Of a DNA stretch of 11,659 bases, positions 7,005 to 11,659 are shown one piece after another (the first letter of the stretch is position 1; the number at the start of each line of letters is the position of its first letter). Source of the stretch: JBQCHF01 sp051953655 (GTDB lineage Bacteria; Actinomycetota; Actinomycetes; Motilibacterales; Motilibacteraceae); contig JBQCIO010000225.1 in NCBI GenBank assembly GCA_051953655.1, forward strand, positions 1 to 11,659, read 5' to 3'. The notes beneath the pieces are model-generated. The model was given only the letters and a program-made list of their open reading frames with translations, did not search any database and had not been told where the DNA came from. The position numbers and the translations under genes were made by a program.

Positions 7005-8243
7005 TCAGCCCGCCGCCAGCGCGTCCCGCACCGGCACCAGCTTGGCCTGCGTCTCCGCCAGCTCCGCAGCCGGATCCGACCCGGCGACGATGCCGCAGCC
7101 GGCCAGCAGCCGGACCCGACGCGGGTCGCCGCCGGCGCCGACCTCGGCGCAGCGCAGCGCGATGCCCCACACGCCGTCGCCGGAGCCGTCCACCCAGCCG
7201 ACCGGGCCGGCGTAGCGGCCGCGGTCCATCCGCTCCACCTCGCGGATCAGCGCGAACGCGGCGTCGGTGGGGGTGCCGCACACCGCGGCGGTGGGGTGGA
7301 GCGCGCCGGCCAGCTCCAGCGACGTGCAGCCGTCGGCCAGGACGCCGGCGACGTCGGTGGCCAGGTGCATGACGTTGGGAAGGTGCAGCACGAACGGCGC
7401 CTCGGGCACGTTCATGCCGGTGCAGTGCGGGGCCAGCGCCTCGGCCACCGACCGCACCGCGTACTCGTGCTCCTCCAGGTCCTTGCTCGAGCGTGCCAGC
7501 CCGGCGGCCAGGGCGAGGTCGCGCTCGTCGTCGCCGGTGCGGCGGATCGTGCCGGCCAGCACCCGCGAGGTGACCAGCCCGTGCTCGAGCCGCACCAGCA
7601 TCTCCGGGGTGGCGCCCACCAGGCCGTCGACGGCGAAGGTCCAGGTGGCGGCGTAGCGCTCGGCCAGCCGGGCCACCAGCCAGCGCGGGTCGGCCTCGGC
7701 CTCGGTGGTGGCCACCAGGTCGCGCGCCAGCACGACCTTCTCCACCTCGCCGGCCCCGATGCGGCGCACCGCCTCGGCCACCGACTCCTCGTAGGAGACC
7801 GCGTCGACGGCGCCCTCGGCGTAGGTGACCGTGCCCGGCGGCTCCGGCGGCTCCACCTCGCGCAGCGCCGACGCGCCGCCCACGGTCGTGACCCACGCCC
7901 GCCCGCCGCGCCGCCCGACGACCACCTGCGGCACCACCAGCACGGAGGACCCGGCCGGGTCGAAGGAGAAGCTGCCGAAGGCGACCGGACCGCCGCCCGG
8001 TCCGCCCACCGCGTCGTCGACGTCGAGGGCGGCCTGCACCTCGCGCCACCATCGCGCGGCGCGCGCGAACCGGTCCGGGCCGCTGACCTCGAGCCGGAGC
8101 GCCTCGCCCCAGCCGACCAGGCCTTCCCCGCGGCGCACCCAGGCCAGCGCGCCCTCGCGGGGGAGCCGCGCCAGCAGGTCGCCGGGGTCCTCCACCGGGG
8201 TGCTGCGCACCACGAGGGGCGCACCCGCGGGAGCCGTCGTCAC
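7005..8243 (-). CDS. menF: Isochorismate synthase (MenF/EntC family)
   Basis: Chorismate-utilising enzyme that makes isochorismate from chorismate. The 412-residue protein has a poorly conserved N-terminal half and then the full chorismate-binding signature: KVVLARDL with the general-base Lys169, GATPEMLVRL, LAGTIRRT, SSKDLEEHEYAV, LHPTAAVCGTP, GRYAGPVGWVD and GCGIVAGSDPAAELAETQAKLVPV (from 382). The same family also feeds siderophore synthesis (EntC). Its position facing menD argues for the menaquinone role, though one enzyme may serve both. The GTG at 8243 is chosen because TAGGCT lies 7 nt upstream and no ribosome site is present. The frame runs open to 8345, but that extension is Arg/Pro-rich and unlike the family. 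It is downstream of the hydroxyacyl-CoA dehydrogenase but separated from it by strong hairpins. Confidence 0.94.
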   Translation of the reverse strand: MTTAPAGAPLVVRSTPVEDPGDLLARLPREGALAWVRRGEGLVGWGEALRLEVSGPDRFARAARWWREVQAALDVDDAVGGPGGGPVAFGSFSFDPAGSSVLVVPQVVVGRRGGRAWVTTVGGASALREVEPPEPPGTVTYAEGAVDAVSYEESVAEAVRRIGAGEVEKVVLARDLVATTEAEADPRWLVARLAERYAATWTFAVDGLVGATPEMLVRLEHGLVTSRVLAGTIRRTGDDERDLALAAGLARSSKDLEEHEYAVRSVAEALAPHCTGMNVPEAPFVLHLPNVMHLATDVAGVLADGCTSLELAGALHPTAAVCGTPTDAAFALIREVERMDRGRYAGPVGWVDGSGDGVWGIALRCAEVGAGGDPRRVRLLAGCGIVAGSDPAAELAETQAKLVPVRDALAAG

Positions 8244-8250
8244 GCCGTCG

Positions 8251-8256
8251 AGCCTA
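8251..8256 (-). promoter_or_regulatory. Candidate leaderless -10 box for menF
   Basis: TAGGCT on the - strand, 7 nt, then the GTG at 8243. It belongs to the 12-nt string CGGCCGTAGGCT (8262-8251), also found upstream of menA. No ribosome site is visible, so the mRNA probably starts at the GTG. Confidence 0.5.
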
Positions 8257-8348
8257 CGGCCGACGTCCGGACCCGGCTCGCCGTGCGGCCGGACGTGTGG
8301 CCGACGTCTCCGCGCCGCCACCGCCCCCACGACCGTCCCCACCATCTG

Positions 8349-8384
8349 GTCGCCGCCCCCGCGGAATCCCGTGGGGGCGGCGAC
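8349..8384 (-). terminator. Strong hairpin terminator after the hydroxyacyl-CoA dehydrogenase gene
   Basis: Two 16-nt arms (8349-8364 and 8369-8384) pair completely, with a single G-T wobble, around a 4-nt loop. The stem is almost all G-C. It lies 54 bp past the dehydrogenase stop and about 105 bp before the menF start. It therefore probably ends the dehydrogenase transcript and insulates menF. There is no T-tract. Confidence 0.7.
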
Positions 8385-8388
8385 AAGA

Positions 8389-8406
8389 GATCACGGGGGC
8401 GTGATC
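8389..8406. repeat. Perfect 7-bp palindrome GATCACG / CGTGATC
   Basis: GATCACG (8389-8395), GGGG, CGTGATC (8400-8406). It sits directly next to the 16-bp hairpin. It could be a second small terminator stem or a binding site for a dimeric regulator; the sequence alone does not decide. Confidence 0.55.
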
Positions 8407-8438
8407 GTTCCCGGCCGGGACCGGGCTGGTCGCCCTCC

Positions 8439-9953
8439 TCAGCCCCGCTCCCACGGGCTGTCCGGCGTGAGCAGCGACACCCCCAGCCGGGCCCGGCGGA
8501 CCAGCCAGGGCGAGGGCCGGTAGCGCGGGTCGCCGGTGGCGGCGTGCAGCCCCTCCAGCACACCCAGCACCCGGGCGGGCCCGATCTCGTCGCCCCACGT
8601 CAGCGGGCCGCGCGGGTAGCCGAGCGCCAGGCGCACCGCGGCGTCGACGTCGTCCGGCGCGGCCAGCCCGAGCTGGGCGATCTCGCAGGCCAGCCCGACG
8701 ACGCAGGCCACCACCCGCTGGGCGACGAAGCCGGGGGAGTCCGCGGTGCGGGTGACCGGCCGCCCGGTGCGCGCCAGCGCCGCCCAAGCGGCGTCCGCGG
8801 CCGCCGGGTGGGTGGCCGGGGTGGCGGCCAGGGTCAGCCGCGGCGGCAGCGCGCCGGGCGGGCCGAACGGGTCGACGCCGAGGGTCCGCTCCGGCGGCAG
8901 GCCCGCGGCCAGCAGCGCGGTGGTGACGTCCGAGCCCCACGGCAGCACCAGCGCGACCGAGCCGGCGCCGGGCCGGGCGCCCTCGTCCAGCGGCACGCCG
9001 TGCGCGTCCAGCTCGTCGGCCAGCCGGGTCCCCTCGGCCGACTCCGGGTCCACCCACACCGGCACCGCCGGCACGTCCGGCGCCGGCTGCTCGGGCGGCA
9101 CCGCCGCGGCGCCGTCGGCGTAGTCGTAGAACCCGCCGCCGCTCTTGCGGCCCAGCCGCCCGGCGGCCAGGCGCCGGCGGCCGGTCGGGGAGGGCCGCAG
9201 CCGCGGGTCGCCGTAGAAGCCCGACCACACCGTCTCCATCACCGGCTGCGAGACGTCCAGCCCGGTCAGGTCGAACAGCTCGAACGGCCCCATCCGGAAC
9301 CCGGCCGCCTCCCGCAGCACCCGGTCCAGGTCCGGCGCGGGCGCCACCCCCTCGTCCAGCAGCCGCAGGCCCTCGGTGGAGTACGCCCGCCCGGCGTGGT
9401 TCACCAGGAAGCCGGGGGTGTCGCTCACCCGCACCCCGGTGTGCCCGGTGCTGTCCACCAGGGCCAGCAGCCGGTCGACGACGTCGGGGTCGGTGAGCTC
9501 GCCGGGCACCACCTCGACCAGCCGCATGAGCGGGACCGGGTTGAAGAAGTGCAGCCCGCACACCCGCCGCGGATGCCGGGTCCCGGCCGCCAGCGCGGTC
9601 ACCGACAGGGACGAGGTGTTGGTGGCGAGCACCGCGTCGACCGCGACGACGTCGTCCAGCTCGGCGAACACCGCACGCTTCACGGCGAGGTCCTCGACCA
9701 CGGCCTCCACCACGAGGTCGGCGCCCCCGAACGCGCGCAGGCCGTCGACCGCGTGCAGGCGCTGCGCGGTCTCCGCACGGTCGCCCTCGGACAGGCGCCC
9801 GCGGGTCACCAGCCGGTCCAGCACGGCCACCACGGAGGCGACCGCCTCCTCCGCGGCGCCCGGCCGGGTGTCGTGCAGCAGCACCTCGCAGCCGGCGGTG
9901 GCCAGCAGCTGGGCGATGCCCCGTCCCATCGCCCCGGCGCCCACGACACCCAC
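8439..9953 (-). CDS. 3-hydroxyacyl-CoA dehydrogenase, two-module (PaaH/PaaC-like)
   Basis: NAD-dependent oxidation of (S)-3-hydroxyacyl-CoA to 3-oxoacyl-CoA, as in beta-oxidation or phenylacetate breakdown. The 504-residue protein opens with the Rossmann motif GAGAMGRGIAQ (5-15). The catalytic set lines up with human HADH: Ser114 (NTSS), His135 and Glu147 (HFFNPVPLMRLVEVV) and Asn185 (PGFLVN). RMGPFELFDLTGLD (220-233) and KSGGGFYDY (270-278) close the first C-terminal domain. A degenerate Rossmann-like stretch (about 290-385) and a second C-terminal domain (about 395-490, with DSPGFVAQR and ALGYPRGPLTWGDEIG) follow. This is the usual layout of the ~500-residue PaaH/PaaC group. The GTG at 9953 has GAGG 8 nt upstream. 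It has no obvious menaquinone role and seems to be a passenger in the locus. Its substrate cannot be told from sequence. Confidence 0.9.
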   Translation of the reverse strand: MGVVGAGAMGRGIAQLLATAGCEVLLHDTRPGAAEEAVASVVAVLDRLVTRGRLSEGDRAETAQRLHAVDGLRAFGGADLVVEAVVEDLAVKRAVFAELDDVVAVDAVLATNTSSLSVTALAAGTRHPRRVCGLHFFNPVPLMRLVEVVPGELTDPDVVDRLLALVDSTGHTGVRVSDTPGFLVNHAGRAYSTEGLRLLDEGVAPAPDLDRVLREAAGFRMGPFELFDLTGLDVSQPVMETVWSGFYGDPRLRPSPTGRRRLAAGRLGRKSGGGFYDYADGAAAVPPEQPAPDVPAVPVWVDPESAEGTRLADELDAHGVPLDEGARPGAGSVALVLPWGSDVTTALLAAGLPPERTLGVDPFGPPGALPPRLTLAATPATHPAAADAAWAALARTGRPVTRTADSPGFVAQRVVACVVGLACEIAQLGLAAPDDVDAAVRLALGYPRGPLTWGDEIGPARVLGVLEGLHAATGDPRYRPSPWLVRRARLGVSLLTPDSPWERG

Positions 9954-10054
9954 GGTCGAGACCTCGTGCCCGCCTCCGGACGGGTCCCCGTGAGTGCCCG
10001 ATCGGCGTGCGCCGAATTGTCCGGAAGCCCTGTCGTCGGCCCGACCCATGCTCG

Positions 10055-10060
10055 TACTCT
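10055..10060 (+). promoter_or_regulatory. Candidate leaderless -10 box for carbonic anhydrase
   Basis: TACTCT (10055-10060), 7 nt, then the ATG at 10068. It fits TANNNT and puts the transcription start on the ATG. No ribosome site is visible. Confidence 0.5.
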
Positions 10061-10067
10061 CGCACCC

Positions 10068-10619
10068 ATGGGTGCAGAGCAGCCGGGCGACCCGTTCGCG
10101 GACGTCCTCGCGGCCAACTCCGACTACGTCGAGCACTTCGCGCTGGGCGGCCTCACGGGCAAGGCCGGTCGTGGGCTCGCGGTCCTCACCTGCATGGACA
10201 GCCGGATCGAGCCGCTGTCCATGCTCGGCCTGCGCCCGGGCGACGCCAAGATCCTCCGGAACGCCGGCGCGCGGGTCACCGACGACGTCCTGCGCACGCT
10301 GGTGGTGGCCGCCCACCTGCTCGAGGTCGACCGCGTGCTGGTGGTGGCCCACACGCACTGCCGGATGAGCTCGGACCCGGGTGCCATCCCGGCCGCCATC
10401 GCCGAGCGCAGCGGGATCGACGTGCGCAGCCTGGACCTCGCCACCGTGCCCGACATGCGCGGCACCCTGGCCGAGGACGTCCAGCGCATCCGCTCCTGGC
10501 CCTACCTCCCGGCGGGCCTGCCGGTGGCCGGCGCCATCTACGACGTCGACAGCGGCAAGCTCGAGATCGTCGAGCCGGCGGTCACCGGCGGATCGGCCTC
10601 GGTGCGGCCGGAGGCGTGA
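10068..10619 (+). CDS. Beta-class carbonic anhydrase
   Basis: Zinc enzyme interconverting CO2 and bicarbonate, expected to be cytoplasmic. The 183-residue protein carries the zinc ligands Cys42, His95 and Cys98 (motifs CMDSR at 42-46 and HTHC at 95-98), the Asp44-Arg46 dyad and the conserved RNAGARVTDDVLRTL (64-78). It resembles the small beta-CA group that includes M. tuberculosis Rv1284. The ATG at 10068 follows a TANNNT box by 7 nt, and there is no signal peptide. It is divergent from the dehydrogenase gene (114-bp gap) and 43 bp upstream of menG. MenD and MenA both release CO2, so a link is conceivable, but carbonic anhydrase is a general housekeeping function and no direct tie is shown. 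Confidence 0.92.
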   Translation: MGAEQPGDPFADVLAANSDYVEHFALGGLTGKAGRGLAVLTCMDSRIEPLSMLGLRPGDAKILRNAGARVTDDVLRTLVVAAHLLEVDRVLVVAHTHCRMSSDPGAIPAAIAERSGIDVRSLDLATVPDMRGTLAEDVQRIRSWPYLPAGLPVAGAIYDVDSGKLEIVEPAVTGGSASVRPEA

Positions 10620-10650
10620 CGCCCCGCATGGCGCCCCCGCGGCCGCTCAC

Positions 10651-10656
10651 TACCCT
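10651..10656 (+). promoter_or_regulatory. Candidate leaderless -10 box for menG
   Basis: TACCCT (10651-10656), 6 nt, then the GTG at 10663, in the 43-bp gap after the carbonic anhydrase stop. No ribosome site is visible. menG may thus be transcribed on its own as well as with the upstream gene. Confidence 0.5.
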
Positions 10657-10662
10657 GGCCCG

Positions 10663-11361
10663 GTGAGCCGCGCCGACCTGGACAAGCAACCGCACGAGGT
10701 CGCGGCGATGTTCGACGACGTCGCCGCCCGCTACGACCTCACCAACGACGTGCTGTCCCTCGGCCAGACCCGGCTGTGGCGCCGCGCGGTCCGCGACGCC
10801 GTCGACGCCCGCCCCGGCCAGCGGGTGCTGGACCTCGCCGCCGGCACCGGCACGTCCTCCGAGCCGTTCCGCCGCGCCGGTGCCGCGGTCTTCCCCACCG
10901 ACTTCTCCCAGGGCATGCTCCGCGAGGGTCGCAAGCGGCTGCCGCACCTGCCCTTCGCCGCCGGCGACGCGCTGCACCTGCCCTACGCCGACGCCGTCTT
11001 CGACGCGGTCACGATCTCCTTCGGCCTGCGCAACGTGGCCGACGTCGACGCCGCCCTGCGCGAGATGCTCCGGGTCACCAAGCCCGGCGGCCGCATCGTC
11101 GTCTGCGAGTTCAGCCACCCGACGTTCACACCGTTCCGCACCGTCTACGTCGAGTACCTCATGAAGGCCCTGCCCACGGTGGCCCGCCGGGTCAGCTCCA
11201 ACCCCGACTCCTACGTCTACCTGGCCGAGTCGATCCGCGCCTGGCCCGCCCAGCGCGCCCTGGCCGAGAAGCTCCGCGACGCCGGCTGGCGCGACGTCGC
11301 CTGGCGCGACCTGACCGGCGGGATCGTGGCCCTGCACCGGGGGACCAGGCCGGCGGGCTGA
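10663..11361 (+). CDS. menG: Demethylmenaquinone methyltransferase (MenG/UbiE)
   Basis: Class I SAM-dependent methyltransferase that performs the last step, methylating the naphthoquinone ring of demethylmenaquinone. The 232-residue protein starts with the UbiE-type N-terminus EVAAMFDDVAARYDLTNDVLS and has the SAM motif VLDLAAGTGT (55-64), DFSQGMLREG, then ISFGLRNVADVDAALREMLRVTKPGG, the UbiE/COQ5 signature, and EFSHPTF. Length is normal for the family. The GTG at 10663 is the only sensible start and is preceded by TACCCT at 6 nt. Where ubiquinone is absent, as in actinobacteria, this family works in menaquinone synthesis only. It is the last gene before a long hairpin. Confidence 0.95.
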   Translation: MSRADLDKQPHEVAAMFDDVAARYDLTNDVLSLGQTRLWRRAVRDAVDARPGQRVLDLAAGTGTSSEPFRRAGAAVFPTDFSQGMLREGRKRLPHLPFAAGDALHLPYADAVFDAVTISFGLRNVADVDAALREMLRVTKPGGRIVVCEFSHPTFTPFRTVYVEYLMKALPTVARRVSSNPDSYVYLAESIRAWPAQRALAEKLRDAGWRDVAWRDLTGGIVALHRGTRPAG

Positions 11362-11376
11362 GGGGCCCTAGAGCAT

Positions 11377-11428
11377 GGGTCGTGGGCACCGTGGTCCGGA
11401 TAGAGGGAACCAAGGTGCCCACGATCCC
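11377..11428 (+). terminator. Long hairpin after menG
   Basis: A perfect 11-bp stem TCGTGGGCACC (11380-11390) with GGTGCCCACGA (11414-11424). It extends inward by TGGT/ACCA and CC/GG around a G-A mismatch and a bulge, and outward by GGG/CCC across a bulged T. It begins 16 bp after the menG stop and has no T-tract. It is probably the menG terminator, or a dispersed palindromic repeat acting as one. Confidence 0.6.
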
Positions 11429-11501
11429 GACCGGGGGGCGGGGGTGGCTGCTGCTCCTGGTGAGGTGGCTGCCCGGTCTGCCTCCTCATCAGCACGGCCA
11501 G

Positions 11502-11626
11502 AGGCGCTGGTGACGGCAGCGGTGCCGCCGTGGTGCCGTCGGCGAGCCGGCCGGCGGTCGGGCGGCCGGAGTGCGACCTCGGCTGCGAGGCCCAGCCCGC
11601 GCCCCCCCCGCCCGTCACCAGCGCCT
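11502..11626. repeat. Perfect 15-bp inverted repeat, 95-bp spacer
   Basis: AGGCGCTGGTGACGG (11502-11516) is exactly reverse-complementary to 11612-11626. The arm read in the right frame encodes Ala-Leu-Val-Thr, a common short-chain dehydrogenase string, so it may reflect decayed coding DNA. No target duplication is seen. Confidence 0.6.
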
Positions 11627-11659
11627 TCGACCCCGAGCGAGACCGCGGTCGGGCAGCTT
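11560..11659 (-). pseudogene. Possible short-chain dehydrogenase N-terminus, frameshifted, cut by the window edge
   Basis: Reading leftward from the window edge, one frame gives SGSKALVTGGG and a neighbouring frame continues GRGLGLAAEVAL. Together they make TGGGRGLGLA, the SDR cofactor motif (TGxxxGxG). The junction is the 8-base C run at 11602-11609 (G run on the coding strand); two bases fewer or one more would join the frames. After AAEVAL the likeness fades into Arg/Pro-rich sequence. It may be a decayed gene end, a homopolymer error or chance. From 11429 to 11659 I see nothing else that codes. Confidence 0.2.

Noticed and set aside
8244..8345. Longer menF starting at a GTG at 8345
   Set aside because: The extra 34 residues are Arg/Pro-rich and non-conserved, and a well-placed TAGGCT box sits 7 nt before the GTG at 8243.
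6930..10619. Very long open frame on the + strand (over 1,200 codons) spanning menF, the dehydrogenase gene and the carbonic anhydrase gene
   Set aside because: Its first 1,040 or so codons are antisense to two genes with full catalytic motifs and read as low-complexity Gly/Arg/His/Gln. Only the last 183 codons are a real protein (carbonic anhydrase).

Overview
This window comes from a very GC-rich bacterium (roughly three quarters G+C by eye, with strong G/C preference at third codon positions). The protein families and the use of GTG starts point to a high-GC actinobacterium; a Geodermatophilaceae-like organism is my best guess, from recall rather than from a search. Almost the whole window is a chromosomal menaquinone (vitamin K2) biosynthesis locus. 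It looks like core metabolism, not a mobile or defence island.

Layout, left to right. Positions 1-322 hold no convincing gene and start with G-tracts and a G/C palindrome. A leftward block follows: menB (3844-2906), a PaaI-type hotdog thioesterase (2893-2495), menE (2449-1274) and menA (1204-323). Divergent from menB, with only 18 bp between the start codons, menC (3863-4858) and then menD (5093-6868) run rightward. They are separated by about 230 bp containing a 20-bp inverted repeat. menD converges on menF, the isochorismate synthase (8243-7005). Upstream of menF on the same strand is a 504-residue two-module 3-hydroxyacyl-CoA dehydrogenase (9953-8439), with strong hairpins between the two genes. 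Divergent from the dehydrogenase are a beta-carbonic anhydrase (10068-10619) and menG/ubiE (10663-11361). After menG come a long hairpin, a 15-bp inverted repeat and a possible decayed short-chain dehydrogenase N-terminus at the right edge.

Pathway. MenF converts chorismate to isochorismate. MenD adds a succinyl-semialdehyde unit from 2-oxoglutarate to give SEPHCHC. A MenH step, not seen here, gives SHCHC. MenC makes o-succinylbenzoate, MenE its CoA ester, and MenB closes the ring to DHNA-CoA. The hotdog thioesterase probably releases DHNA, MenA prenylates it and MenG methylates it to menaquinone. Every step except MenH, plus a candidate for the thioesterase step, is therefore in about 11 kb.

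The most interesting signal is regulatory. Five start codons (menE, menB, menF, carbonic anhydrase, menG) are each preceded by a TANNNT hexamer ending exactly 6-7 nt upstream, with no usable Shine-Dalgarno sequence. This is the signature of leaderless transcription. menB and menC appear to share one bidirectional -10 region. menD, by contrast, has a perfect GGAGG but seems to start at CTG. I found no evidence of a wholly new biological system.
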